Shown one piece after another: positions 1 through 11,300 of a stretch of 64,000 nt of DNA. This DNA comes from Leptodactylus fallax (Eukaryota > Chordata > Amphibia > Anura > Leptodactylidae), in assembly GCA_947044405.1 (NCBI GenBank), contig CAMRHE010000115.1:3472001-3536000 (forward strand), read 5' to 3'. How positions within the stretch are numbered: position 1 is the first letter of the stretch; every line of letters starts with the position of its first letter. A program made the translations under genes and the position numbers. Under the pieces are notes generated by a model. That model ran no database searches. It saw nothing but the letters and a program-made list of their open reading frames with translations, and was not told the origin of the DNA.

Positions 1-235
1 AGAGGGTTCGGAAGAAGGAGGACCGGAGATGGATGGGTAGAGCCTGCATGACATAAAGAAGATGCGGGAGGATATTCATTTTAAAGGTAGTGCATCTACC
101 GAACCACGTAAACATACCCTTCGTCCATATGGTACAGTCAGCACAGATCGAGGCCAACATAGGGGGAAAATTGAGCTGGAAGAGACCTCGTGGGTCAGGA
201 GTGAGGAGGACATTTATACATAGTTGTAGTTATTA

Positions 236-1660
236 CCCCTTCATTCGTCTTTTTTCAAATTTAAATAACCCTAGTTTTGATCATCTCTCTGGGTATTGTA
301 GTCCACCTATTCCATTTATAACTTTGGTTGTCCGCCTTTGAACCCACTCAAACTCTCTTATGTCTTTCTTGTGTACAGGTATCCATAACTCTATACAATA
401 TTCCATGTGTGGTCTGACTAGTGATTTGTAAAGTAGCAGAACTGTGCTCACATTATACGCATCCATGACCCTTCTGATGCACCTTCTCTTATTTGCTTTG
501 TCAGAAGCTGCCTGGCACTGGTTGCTACAATTAAGTTTACTATCAATTAAAATTCCTAAGACCATTTCCTATTTAGTAAGTGATCTTGGCATGTATTTCC
601 CCTTCCCTTGTGCATAACTTTACATTTATCAGCATTAAACCTCACGTGTCGCTCATCTGCCCAAGTTTCCAACTTGCCCATTCATTTGTGCCAGTATACT
701 GTATTTTTTTGTGTTATTCACTTTAAACTTTTAAGTATTAACTGCAAAAATTGATCTTTTACTACGCAAACCTTGTACATGATCATTTATAAGTGTGTTA
801 AAGAGAATCGAGCCCAATAGTTACCACTAGTAACAGTGACTCTGTCTGAGTATTTGCCTCTGTTTTCTATCACTGAGCCAGTTACTTACCTACTTACAGA
901 CCTTTTCCATTAGCATTCTCATTGCGGTACAATATCAAGTGCTTTTGAAAAATGGAAATATACAACAGCCACAGCTTCGCCCAGGTCTGCTCTAGAACTG
1001 ACCCCGCATAGAAGCTGATCAGGTTAGTATGACAAGACGGATCTCTCATAAACCCATGCTGATGTGGAGCTATATATTTATTTTCTTCGAGATCATGATT
1101 GTATCTCTTAGAAATCCTTCACATAACTTACTCACAACAGAGTCTGGCCTATAGTTTCTGGGCTCATTGTTTGCCCCCCTTTTGAGTATTGGCGCTACAT
1201 TTCCTATGCAACAATCCTGTTGCACAGACCCGGTCTTTATAGTAGCCTTGAATATTAGAAATAAGGGTCTGTCCATTAAAATACGTAATTCTCTTAAGAC
1301 TCAGGGGTGTATACCATCTGGACATGGATCTATTAATCTTAGTAAGGTGGCTCCGCACTTCCTCTTGGGTTGAGCAGGTGACATTTAATATAGAATTTAC
1401 TTTACCACTTTGCATTTACCTGACACTTTGTTTTCCTCTGTGAATACAGAGGAGAAAAAAGTTTAGTGCATTTGCTTTCCCTCATCACCCTCCACAATTT
1501 CTCCATCATTATGTTTTAAAGAGCCAACACTTTCAGCTTCAACGTTTTTACTATTGGTATAATTGAAGAATATTGTAGGTTTGTTTTGCTCTCTTTGCTT
1601 TAACATTATGGAAGTAGTAAAAGCACAAAGTAGCAGATAAAATGAGCACATGTGCATTTA
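236..1660 (-). mobile_element. Decayed CR1/L2-like LINE, reverse transcriptase part
   Basis: Broken reading frames on the minus strand match non-LTR retrotransposon reverse transcriptase in the expected order. Near 1470-1650 is a segment with a KPTIFFNYTNSK block followed by an acidic DGEIV stretch. Near 1070-1230 is a VAPILKRG...NYRPDSV block, the usual PIFKKG..NYRPVSL motif upstream of the catalytic core. Near 1040-1060 a QHGF-like motif can be read. Near 281-565 is the C-terminal part with LYKSLVRPHMEYC and VQRRTTKVI. Frames change many times and the catalytic YADD box is not readable, so this is a non-functional remnant without visible 5' or 3' ends. The family (CR1 versus another L2-related clade) is inferred from memory of motif wording. 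Confidence 0.75.
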
Positions 1661-1860
1661 CTATAAAAGCAGAAGCACGTCAATGATGGGGATGATAACA
1701 GACTTCTTGTGCAAATGGTTTGTCTTTTAGTACCTTATATTTTGCTGAATTCTTTGAAAGCAGTAAATAATATTTGTATCTCCAGCAGCTTTTATGTGGC
1801 ATCAGGTCTGAACTGAAGACTGACTAAAATAAAATGGTATCTTTAAATATAAGTAGACAT

Positions 1861-1880
1861 TAGACGATAGATAGATAGGG

Positions 1881-1932
<52 letters not shown>
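1861..1932. repeat. GATA tetranucleotide microsatellite
   Basis: About 16 near-perfect GATA repeats, interrupted once by GGGA near 1878. Bkm-type (GATA)n arrays are common in vertebrates. The minus-strand frame reading SIYLSIYL is a by-product of the repeat. Confidence 0.95.
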
Positions 1933-2660
1933 CAATTAGGTCTCGTTCAGACATCAGAAAATGAAGAGGAATTTGAAGCGACTTCCTTTTGGATTCCTCT
2001 TCATTTTCCGTCTCCCTGTCTCCCCGCAACAGAATGCCAATGCAGAGCATCAGCATTCCATCATGGCTTGCCAACAACAGAAATTAATGGGCTTAATCAG
2101 TGGAAGTCTAAGAACGAGCAGGATGCTTACTTTTTCGGTGTCCTGCTTGACTCCCTGTCTTCCATTGAAAACAATGGAATATTTCACAATATCTAATATC
2201 TACAGCAGCACTGCATCCTGTGGACAATAATATTGACTTGAGCGGACGGGAGAATTTTCATATCTGACATGAGCTGAGCTTTAAGGCTGATAAAAGCGTG
2301 CCCGTGTCACTAGTACAATGTTTAATCTGTTTATTGATTTATAATACTTCTGCAAACTCATCAGTCACCTTCCATAAGTTCACTGAAAACTCAAGTGTTG
2401 TTCAATGGCGTACACATCTCAATTTCAGCCGGCTCGTCTTCCAGAGCAGATAATTACAGATTTCTGGAGAACACTAAATAGCAGGTTATAGATGTATCTT
2501 TTGAATGGAAAACCTGTGACTGCCCAGATCGTCTCTTGTCGTACAGTACATTGACAAGCTTATTAAAAAGAATGTTGGATCTTGTAGTCCTGCAAGAGCC
2601 AGAGAGCCACATATCTAAGATTAAAGGGAATTTGCCCAAAAACTAATATAGCTGATACAT
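1933..2660. other. Noncoding, one short hairpin only
   Basis: A hairpin at about 1958-2013 (AATGAAGAGGAAT against ATTCCTCTTCATT) is the only structure seen. No open frame here resembles a known protein. Confidence 0.5.
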
Positions 2661-2663
2661 TAC

Positions 2664-3120
2664 TGTGCAAACATTTATTCAGGTGTGGATAAATGCTGCA
2701 AAGTAAGAATTCTTTAAAAAATAATAGGGTTAATAGTTTATTTTTGTCAATTAACAAAATGAAGTGAAATAAGAAAAGAGAAATCTAGACCCATCAATAT
2801 TTGGTGTGCCCGCGCTTTGGAGGAGTCCTGGAAGTGATGATATGGCCCCCACAGAGCCCTGATCGCAACATCATCCAGTCTGTCTGGGATTACATGAAGA
2901 GACAGAAGGATTGGAGCAAGCCTACATCCACAGAAGATCTGTGCTTAGTTCTCCAAGACGTTTGGAACAACTTCCCTGCCGAGTTCCTTCAAAAACTGGC
3001 TGCAAGTATACCTAGAAGAACTGATGGAAGGCAAAGGGCGGTCACACCAAATATTGATGGAATTTAGATTTCTTTTTTATTTATTCATTTCATTTTGTTC
3101 ATTTCCATTAAAAAAAAATC
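2664..3120 (+). mobile_element. Tc1-like deletion derivative with transposase C-terminus
   Basis: A segment at 2801-3067 encodes the C-terminal end of a Tc1-type transposase: WPPQSPDRNIIQSVWDYMK corresponds to the family block WPSQSPDLNPIENLW that holds the catalytic Glu, here changed (IIQS where IEN/IEH is usual). The coding piece is flanked by long imperfect inverted repeats: ATCAATATTTGGTGTG at about 2794-2809 and its complement at about 3044-3059. Similarity continues outward through AAATGAAGTGAA to a TACTGTGCAAACATTT end near 2667. The N-terminal DNA-binding region and first catalytic Asp are absent, so it is non-autonomous. A second member of the same family lies at 22.2-22.44 kb. Confidence 0.8.
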
Positions 3121-3297
3121 TGTTTTTGAAAATATGCAAATAAGGCTTAAGAGCTCATGTCCGAACATATGTGATTGACAGCCGCTTCATATCCTACAAC
3201 CACAATGCTACTTGTTGAATTCCTGCACATGTGCCTGACACTTCCCAGCTGGATCCCTTGGGGGCTCTGACATGCACCCATTGCACTTGAGAATCAT

Positions 3298-3889
3298 TTA
3301 AAGGGAGTCTATCATTCACAAAAACACTTGTAAGCTAATGACATGTTGGAATGGCCTTTAAAAAGGCCATTCTTCTCCTACCTTTCCTTGTTTTCTTCTC
3401 CCAGCCGATTCCAAGATAATTAGTTTTTTCATGTATGTAAATGAGCACCACGGAGCACCCGGGGCTTACCTTCTCTTCTGTGAGCACCCACCACGTCATT
3501 GCTTATCACCGCCCTTTTGTCTGTTGCGGTGACTCCCCTCTTGGTCTTCTTTCTTCTCAGTTCTCGCCGGCAGTGAATTCTTGTGACTGCGCATGCGCAA
3601 ATGGGCCGTCATTTTCCGGTCGTCTGTCATCACAAGAGCATGGCAGAGCCAATTGCGCAATCATGAGAATTTGATGCCGAGATAAGTGATGACGCGATGG
3701 GTGCTCGCAGAAGAGAAGGAACGCCTCAGGCGCTCCGTGGTGCTCATTTACATACATGAAGAAATGAATTATCTTGGAATTGGCTGGGAGAAGAAAACAA
3801 GGAAATGTAGGAGAAGAATGGCCTTTTTAAAGGCCATTCCAACGTGTCATTAGCTTAGAAGTGTTTTGCAAATGATAGACTCCCTTTAA
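3298..3889. mobile_element. T2-type foldback MITE, TTAA target duplication
   Basis: Both ends read TTAAAGGGAGTCTATCA as inverted copies, with TTAA at 3298-3301 and 3886-3889. Arms of about 170 bp pair almost throughout, including the self-complementary GGCCTTTAAAAAGGCC near 3352 and its partner near 3821, and CATGTATGTAAATGAGCACC near 3430 with its partner near 3740. The centre is GC-rich and unrelated to the arms. TTAAAGGRR termini and a TTAA target are the published hallmark of the amphibian T2 family, thought to be mobilised by Kolobok-type transposases. No transposase is encoded. An element at 62.2-62.7 kb has the same ends but a different interior. Confidence 0.85.
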
Positions 3890-5149
3890 ATATTTTTAAA
3901 AATGACCTCATCTATTGGACTGTCTAATGGTATAATAGTGCTCAGCATAATGTCCCTACAATATGCTGGGTTCTGTTGACAGGCTCCCCTTAAATGTCTT
4001 TGTGAAGTCAACTGGCTTTGTGACCAAGTTTCTGATAATGGTGTAGGTGGGAGTATGATGAGCGAGAGGCAGCGTCCATTCTGAAAACTTTGCACTTGGC
4101 AGCAAAAGAGCAAGTCCACCCCTGGGTCTTGACCAAAAAAGATAACCTAATAAGAAGAAGAACACAAGACTCCATAGAATGAGGCTGGTTAGGGTTTGCT
4201 TGTGGGAGATGTGGGCATTCTGGTATATAACTGAATGGTAACAGGAGAGATGAATTTTGTAAAATATGGGTTATAGGGAAATATTACTCCCCATTTTGCT
4301 CACATTTCTAATTATGGGTCCGCATCAATTAAGGAAGCGAAGTGGCAAACCATTACAATTACACAGGGCTAATGAGCAGCATGACCTCCCCGCGCACGCT
4401 GCATGTGGAGATGTGTGTGAGCCTTTCACCTGAATAGAATCCAAATAGAGGACTGAGAATTTTTCTATTGTGGTAGATTTAATTATTGTATGCCGAGCAA
4501 ACCTTCTTCACAGCTTGAACATGAAACGAATGCAACCCCTACCGTTTCCTACCGTTGACAAGATGCAGCAGGAGTCGCTCACTTCTGCGGAAGGATTTTA
4601 ATCACTACAGAAGCTTTTCATAATCTCAGAACAATATCCAAGATAATAACAAAACACTAACTAAAAGGGAGTTTTCACAGCGGCACGCTCAGCTAATTCA
4701 GATTAAAAATTGTCTTCTTGGCAGCAATGTCAAAAGTTTCCACGTGGACAGGAATAATAGTAAAATTGTACTGGAATTTGTCTGCACTGAGAGTAAATGA
4801 CAACGAAACTGTTGATCATACATGTTTCATACATGATACATGATCATATGTAATGACTAATATGTCCACCAGATATGTATACATAAGAATTGGTATAGGT
4901 TACTCTAAAGGATTAATAAAATCTATGTATATGGATAATGGGGTGTCAATGTCTTTATTTCGTTTTTCCTTTGTGCTGACCTTTGTTCATTTTTAGGGTT
5001 TTGTTTAGAGATGCATGTTGCAAGTATTAGTAACATGTATATATATATTGTGTCAGTAGGGGGTGCTGGGTCAAAGATCTTTGGTTCTTTATGACATCAG
5101 CATTTTGTGGCTATACACATGAAGTATCTGTTGGACAAATAGTTATATG
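3890..5149. other. Apparently unique noncoding DNA
   Basis: No coding frame or repeat signature is recognised apart from a short TA run near 5040. The segment 4310-4650 has the mixed-composition, homeodomain-site-rich look (several ATTA/TAAT cores) of vertebrate conserved noncoding DNA, but conservation cannot be judged from one sequence. Confidence 0.4.
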
Positions 5150-5649
5150 GCTGAAAGCAGGGGCGCACCGCTAATGAAGCGAGCGAGGCGGCCGCCTCAG
5201 GCGGCACTGTCCATCACTGTCTGGGGGGGTGGCATTTTTTACATTCTATTTACCGTAAACTAGCCCAGGACAGGCTGCTTAAAAAAAAAAAAAAACAGAG
5301 CTGAGCGGGTCCTGTCCTGGGCTGGCTTCCGAGACGTCCACATTTCAGCGCAGGCAGCGATACAATGACGTCATCACGCCTCCTATGCTGAGATATGGAC
5401 GTGGGTGAAGAAGAGGCGACGGTGGCTGCATCAAGGGATCGCAGGTGAGGATACCTTTTTTTTATATATATATATATATTAATAGTCCGTTAGCTACTGG
5501 AGTATCCCCAGCAGGTAACGGCCTATTTACTTATCGATCCCTGCGCCTGCTGTGGCCGCCTCCGCTTCCCCTTCTGCTATCGGACGCAGAAGGGGGGGAG
5601 CAAAAGCGGCTGTGAGTGGCAGCAGGCATCGGTAAGTGAGGCCAAATAC

Positions 5650-5990
5650 TACTATTATTATACTCCGAGGTCTTTTTAGACCCCGGAATATAATAATCGG
5701 AGACCCCGGGGAGGTGATAAAAATAAAAACCAGTGTTACTCACCTCTCCAGCGATCCAATGCTACTCCCATCAGGCGTCGGCCTTCTTTGGTGACGTCCC
5801 ATCCGTCATGTGAGCCAGGCCTACATCATTATGTGGCGACGCCGGTCTGTGCGACATTGAAGAGGGCCGAAAGCAGGGAGTGCATCGGAGCCCAGGTAAG
5901 TAACACTGGTTTTTATGTTTGTCAGCACCTGGGTCTCCGATCATTATACTCTGGGGTCTGAAAACACCCCAGAGTATAATAATAGTTCAT
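5650..5990. repeat. Inverted repeat inside the hAT element
   Basis: The left arm contains ACCCCGGAATATAATAATCG and AAAAACCAGTGTTACTCACC. The right arm contains AGTAACACTGGTTTTTATG followed by GGGTCTCCGATCATTATACT. The centre of about 150 bp is GC-rich. It may be a nested MITE or the original hairpin core of the host element. Confidence 0.65.
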
Positions 5991-6212
5991 GGGTGGGTCA
6001 CTATGGAACAGAATACTGCGTGCAGGGGCCACTATGGGGCATAATACCGTGTGCAGAGGCCACTATGGAGTATAATACTGAGTGCAGGGGCCACTATGGA
6101 GTATAATACCGAGTGCAGGGGCCACTACGAAGTATAATACCGAGTGCAGGGGCCACTATAGAGCATAATACTGAGTGCAGGGACCTATATGGAGTATAAT
6201 ACCGTGTGCAGG
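5990..6212. repeat. 31-bp minisatellite, left block (about 7 units)
   Basis: Unit GGGGCCACTATGGAGTATAA plus TACCGAGTGCA, 31 bp. Units vary at a few positions (GTATAA/GCATAA, GAGTG/GTGTG). The array breaks at 6212 in mid-unit and resumes in register at 7345, so it is one array divided by an insertion. Confidence 0.85.
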
Positions 6213-7344
6213 TCTAAGCTGTGTACCTGGGTGGGCTCCCCAGGATACAGCGAAGTCACGAACAAAGGAAGCGACTCCAAATCAATTTTGTAAAAAACAA
6301 GATTTTACTTTGTGTAGAAACACCTCTTTACCAAAGAAAAACGCTTTCAACTATTTACATACACTCAGCCAGTAAGCTGAGGCTCTGGTGTTGTACAGCG
6401 CGGTGCCCTCTCATGTGCAGCGCCAAAACACTCCAAGCTTTACCTATCTGCAGACTGCAACTAACCAGCTGCTTGTTACCTTTTTATTACCCTAGTCACA
6501 GGAACAATTCAATGAGTGTGATAGGGGCACTGGCGGTATAACACAAGAGCTTACAAACTTATCAAAATACCCTTATTCCCCACAAACAAAGTACAACCAA
6601 GTAACTATAATAGTAGGTCAGCTTGCAAGCAAAAGAATGTGACAATGTATAAGATGTCGCTTCTAGACTTCCTCAGAAGCTCCTCTCTGGGAGTTACAAG
6701 TCTATAGAACTCTCTGAGTCTTAGTCCTTACTACCGAATAGGTAGATATTTCACCAGTCGTGTGGCCTGTGAAGATGGGTATGCCTAACTAGTCTGACTA
6801 CAGGCCCTTACTCAGTCCCAAGCAAAACATTGTAATGCCGTGCGTGCACGATTACTTCTCTTACTGAGCCAGCTTTGTTGGGTACCTTTTAGCCTTGGAC
6901 TAGAGCAGCCGGAAGCGGGACTCGTCCAGAAAACATGCGATCTCACTGACAGGGCCACTTCTCAGCCGCGTCCTTGATAGCAATCTTCAACTTAGGATGC
7001 TGTCTGAACAAACCCTGGAACAGTCTCTGCTTCAGCACCCCCTTGTTATATATCTGATCCCTTAGGAATCTTTTTCCTCTCACTTCAGTCCTTCTTCTTC
7101 TAAAAGCTCAAAAGTACACTCCTAAGATGGCTGCCACACACACTCTGCTGCTTCTTGTACTACCTCTGCAGAACAGGGTCTCCACGTCACTACTCCAGGG
7201 AATTACAGAATTACAGTCCTTCCAATTTCTGAGGTAACAGTGGCCTCTTGTGGTCAAACAAACAAATATCAGTTTATAAAAAAAATAAACTTATTTATAG
7301 AAACAGGTACATTCATAACATGAGGGCTGTTTCCCCATCTTACA
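6213..7344 (-). mobile_element. 1.13-kb LTR-like insertion in the minisatellite
   Basis: This segment is absent from the minisatellite unit it interrupts. It is bordered by CAGG on both sides (6209-6212 and 7345-7348); removing it and one CAGG restores an exact 31-bp repeat junction. Read on the minus strand it starts TGTAAGATGGGGAAACAGCC. There is no coding potential and no matching inverted ends. A short target duplication, a TG start and about 1.1 kb fit a solo LTR of a Gypsy- or retrovirus-like element. The other end (AGCTTAGA on the minus strand) is not the usual CA, so the class is uncertain. Confidence 0.5.
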
Positions 7345-7835
7345 CAGGGGCCACTATGGAGTATAATACCGAGTGCAGGGGCCACTAGAAGACATAATAC
7401 CGTGTGCAGGGGCCACTATGGAGTATAATACTGAGTGCAGGGGCCACTTTGAGACATAATACGTGTGCAGGGGCCACTATGGAGCATAATACCGTGTGCA
7501 GGGGCTGCTGCGGGGCATAATACTGTGTGCAGGGGCCGCTGCAGGGCATAATACCGTGTGCAGGGGTCGCTGCGGGCATAATACCGTGTGCAGGGGTCAC
7601 TGCGGGGCATAATACTGTGTGCAGGGGCCACTATGGGGCATAATACAGTGTGCAGGGGCCACTATGAGACATAATACAGTGTGCAGCGGCCCATGCGGCC
7701 CATGCACACTGTATTATGTCTCATAGTGGCCCCTGCACCGTCTTAATACTGTGTTCATGGCCACTGCGGGGCATAATACTGTGTGCAGGGGCCATTATGG
7801 GGCATAATACCATGTGCAGGGGCCACTATGAGGCA
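7345..7835. repeat. 31-bp minisatellite, right block with an inverted unit
   Basis: About 14 further units of the same 31-bp repeat. Units 7500-7620 share a GCTGCGGGG variant, suggesting local homogenisation. At 7693-7737 one unit is inverted, forming a near-perfect hairpin with the preceding unit: CATAATACAGTGTGCA against TGCACACTGTATTATG around a CATGCGGCCCATG centre. Direct units resume after it. Confidence 0.85.
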
Positions 7836-7839
7836 CGCT

Positions 7840-8290
7840 GGTAGACACCGGAGCACCTTCTCCAGCCTCATATTAAAAAAGTGGTTACCCTGGACAACCC
7901 CTTTAAGGTGGCAATTGGGCTTTATTAAAGGGTCTTTCCAGCTCATTTTTATTGATGTTCTATCCTTAGGACAGACTATCAATAAGAGATCAGTGGACCC
8001 CTCCTCTGATCAGCTGTATGAAGGGGCTATGGCGCCTGTTTATATCACACGCTGTCTGTTTATAGTGACCGTGTGATGTAATTACAGCCTTGTCACATAA
8101 ACGTGTATAGGACGAGGCTGTAGTTACATTACATGGCCGCTATGAGGTGAATGACACTATGTAAACAGAGAAGCGGTCACGGCACTTACACAGGTACCAC
8201 GGTTCAGTCAAACAGCTGATCAGTGGGGATCCTGGGTTTTTGAGCCCCACTGATTAGTTTATTAATGACCTGGAAAACCTTTTAATTAGT
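7840..8290. mobile_element. T2-related sequence inside the hAT element
   Basis: A right-hand T2 terminus (TGGACAACCCCTTTAA, ending about 7906) is followed by degenerate inverted modules: a left copy near 7955-8015 (GTTCTATCCTTAGGACAGAC, GATCAGCTGTATGAAG) and a right copy near 8212-8285 (CAGCTGATCAGTGGGGAT, TTAATGACCTGGAAAACC). These modules recur across the window. Confidence 0.55.
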
Positions 8291-9307
8291 TAACACCTGG
8301 GGCATTATTAATAAGGGACACTATTTATACAGGGTACACAGGGACATTATTAATATAAAGATGCACTTGGGAGTTATTCATTATGGGGGGGTTTATATCA
8401 TATATTTTATAATTGGGGGTAGCAGCAGGATGGGTGTGCAGGTGAGGACAATGTGGGTTGGATGCCTGGAAAAGTGAGGAGCCAAAGATGTCTGTGTTGC
8501 AAACTTTACAGAGACAAGTCACAGCTAGAAGAAGTGGTCATGGCGGTCCAAAGGGAAGAGAAGGGAAATGTGAAGGATTAGTCAGAGACGTCACCTGTAA
8601 GTCACAAAATGTTACTGCCCTGTATACACCGAAATGATAGAGGATAAATACCTGAGTGATGGGGGTCTGTCTGCTGAGACCCCCACTGAGCCTGAGAATT
8701 GTTCCCCCCCCACTGGGTGGGGAATTCAGCCTGACCGCAGCCATATATATAGGTGTGTCGCTTGGTGGATGGACGAACCCACGTGGTTCTCATTCACTTC
8801 AATGGGAGTGCCAAAGATAGCCGAAGTCCAGTACTCAGCTATGTGCGGCGCTCCTATTATAGAGAATGGGGGCCATGTGGGCTCGTCCATCAACCAAGCA
8901 GAAGATGTGGGAAGTTACTTTCATTGTTAATGCCGTGTTGTTGATCTGATACTGAAGTAATACAGGAAGAAGAATTCTTAAAAACTGTTTCATAAGTTTG
9001 TGTATGTTTATTGTACGACAGTAACAGCGTGTGATGCTAACAGCATGTAAACGCAATTTTATATTTTTTTTTTTGGAGGGGGGCATCTTTCGATAGTCCG
9101 CCTCAGGCAGCAAAGAGGCTAGGTTCACCACTGGCTGAAAGCTATTGTATTTCTCTCAACTGTACCAAGTATGCATGTTTATTTACATGGAAAGAATGGG
9201 AGGAGGTGAATAACATCTGTCTTACAGTAGTTTCTTTCCTGGGACATTTGCCATTGAGGACAGTCCAGAGGCTACCATTGACTTTAGTTCAGAGGCTGAT
9301 TGGGAAC

Positions 9308-9862
9308 TTAAAGGGGTTTTCAGGGCAAAACAATGTTTCTTTTTTAAAATGTCTGTTAGTGCTATTAATGGGTTAATAAATGCACCCATATACCTTTAGC
9401 CGTGTTTTGAGTGATTTCTGGGTGTCTCTGGGAGCTCCTGGTATCTTCTGCATTTGTTTACATGGTTCAGCTTCCTGCTATGACTTCCACACTAACCCCT
9501 CTCACCTCACTCCCCTCCTATCTCCCTCCCTCCCATACACCCCCCTCCCTGTCTCACTAGCTATCCGGCCCACTATTAGCCCTTCCCTACCTACTCAGCC
9601 CAACCACCGACCCCATTATATACTTACCTCTCTTCCTTCCATGGCTTCCTCCTGCGGTACGGCCCCTCCTTCTTTACTGATTCTGCAGGCGCGCGCTCTT
9701 CTCCCACCGCTGCTCTGTTCTCTGCAGCAATGATCCACCTCTAGTGCGCATGCGTGGGAGCTGCACAGTAGAGATGGATTATTGGCAGCAGAACGCAGAG
9801 CAGCGCTGGGAGAAGCGGCAGCAGTCAGAAAAGAAGGAGGAACAACCGAACAACCCCTTTAA
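9308..9862. mobile_element. T2-type element, TTAA target duplication
   Basis: Begins TTAAAGGGGTTTTCAGGGC at 9308 and ends ACAACCCCTTTAA at 9862. The interior has the marker TGTCTGTTAGTGCTATTAAT and a pyrimidine-rich CTCCCTCC tract. A second copy starts at 10790 with the same internal markers in the same order. No protein is encoded. Confidence 0.8.
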
Positions 9863-10345
9863 AGCTGTGTTCCGAGCTAAAAATATTGATGACCTATCAT
9901 AAAGATTGGTTAATAATATCAAATCTGTGGGAGTCTAACCCTCGCCACCCTTACCGATCAGCTGTACACAGAGAATGGAGCAGAAAGCAATGTCCTCTGT
10001 GTAGTGGTGGAACTCAGTCCATTATAGTTGGGTGTCCATTATTTTAAAACTGAAACTGGCAAAGGAAAGAGTCCTCGGTGCAGGACATTTTCCTCCACCA
10101 ATTTTTGTCAGACACAGTGACTCCGGCACAGATGTGAACATAGCCTTATATACCATTCACATGAATTGGAGCTGATCTGCAGTACCTAGTCTTGCCACCA
10201 CACAGAGTTGTCTGCCCTGAAAAGAGTTTTCTGCTTCCTGCTTCATTCTCTGTGTATCAGATGCTGAGAACAGCTGACTGGTGGGGGTATCAAGAATCAG
10301 AAATTCATTGATTAGGTATCAATGACTTATCTTTAGGATAGCTTA
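9863..10345. mobile_element. Degenerate T2-like element
   Basis: Left module ATTGATGACCTATCATAAAG near 9887 and right module GGTATCAATGACTTATC near 10313 are inverted versions of each other. ACCGATCAGCTG near 9953 is paired with CAGCTGACTGGTGGGGGT near 10271. A GTGACTCCGGCACAGATGTG end of another small repeat is embedded near 10118. Confidence 0.5.
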
Positions 10346-10556
10346 AAGAGAAGAAAAGAACAGCACCAAGCGCAATACCATACAGAGAAGGAAATGTATA
10401 AAAATACGCTAGCGATATTGCAGTATAATAGGTGGCCTCTCACTTTTGTGTGACAATAGTCATAACCACCTTTTAAAGCAGACAATAGATGAACATTGAG
10501 TATTTAGCTGCTGGATAACCACAGCCGTCAGAGGAAACCTTAGGTGTCATAGTAGC

Positions 10557-10691
10557 ATAAATGAAGGACCAGTTCCAAACAGAAAATCTGTTTGCAGAGA
10601 AGAAGGATATCCACGCTCACAGTGTGTGAACCTCAAAAAAGAAACCATTCCTTCAAGAACTGGGTGAGCGTGGAACTGGTCCTTCATTTAT
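10557..10691. repeat. Perfect 21-bp inverted repeat
   Basis: Positions 10557-10577 (ATAAATGAAGGACCAGTTCC plus A) are exactly complementary to 10671-10691, with a second short paired block CACGCTCAC/GGTGAGCGTG inside. Probably the terminal region of an unclassified foldback repeat. Confidence 0.6.
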
Positions 10692-10789
10692 ACTATCGTT
10701 AAGATAGGTCAACAGGATTTTCAGCCTGGAAGACTCATTTAAAGTAGTCCTTGAAAAAATGTAAAAGTAGCACCATGTTATAGGTGGAT

Positions 10790-11300
10790 TTAAGGGGTTT
10801 TCCGGGCAAAAAAAAATCTTTTTTTAAAAAAAAAAAAGATCTGTTAGTGCTACTAATAGGTTAATAAGTGCACCCAAATACCTTTAGCAGTGTTTTGAGT
10901 GATTTCTGGATTTCTCTGGCATCCTCTGAATTTGTTTACATGGTATAGCTTCCTGTGCTTTTATCTTACAACTACCATGATGCATTGCATGAGATGACTC
11001 ACACTACCTCCCTCTCACTCACTCCCCCTCCCTCTCTCACTCCCTTAAACCCCCCGTCTCCCTAGCTATCCCGCCCACTACTAGCCCTTCCCAACTAACT
11101 AACAGCCCACCCCTCCAACCCATCATACTTACCTGTCTTCCTGTCCAGATCTTCTGGGGACGGGAGATGACTTCCTTCTGTGGGGACGGCTCCTCCTCTT
11201 CTGTGACGTCTGCCGTGCTTGCGCAATGGAGCCGGAGTCTTGGCATTGCGCTGCAGCAGGCACTCCAACTCTATTGCGCAGGCATACACTATGACTATGT
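10790..11300. mobile_element. T2-type element, second copy of the 9.3-kb family
   Basis: Starts TTAAGGGGTTTTCCGGGC and follows the copy at 9308 through GATCTGTTAGTGCTACTAAT, TGTTTTGAGTGATTTCTGG and the CCCTCC-rich tract. The right terminus is not recognisable, so the end is an estimate. Confidence 0.65.

Larger units (their letters stand above)
5158..9133. mobile_element. hAT-like non-autonomous element, 4 kb, 8-bp target duplication
   Basis: The left end starts CAGGGGCGCACC and the right end, read in reverse complement, starts CAGTGGTGAACC. A GCCTCAGGCGGC-type block lies just inside each end. The flanks carry a perfect 8-bp direct repeat GCTGAAAG at 5150-5157 and 9134-9141, as expected for the hAT superfamily. 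No transposase frame is visible. The interior consists of an inverted repeat (5.65-5.99 kb), a 31-bp minisatellite split by a later insertion, and T2-like sequence. A truncated relative begins at 28054. Confidence 0.8.

Noticed and set aside
1802..2077. Minus-strand frame with SIYLSIYL repeats
   Set aside because: Translation of the GATA microsatellite.
7400..7630. Minus-strand frames with repeated PAHGIMP/GPCTQYY wording
   Set aside because: By-product of the 31-bp minisatellite.
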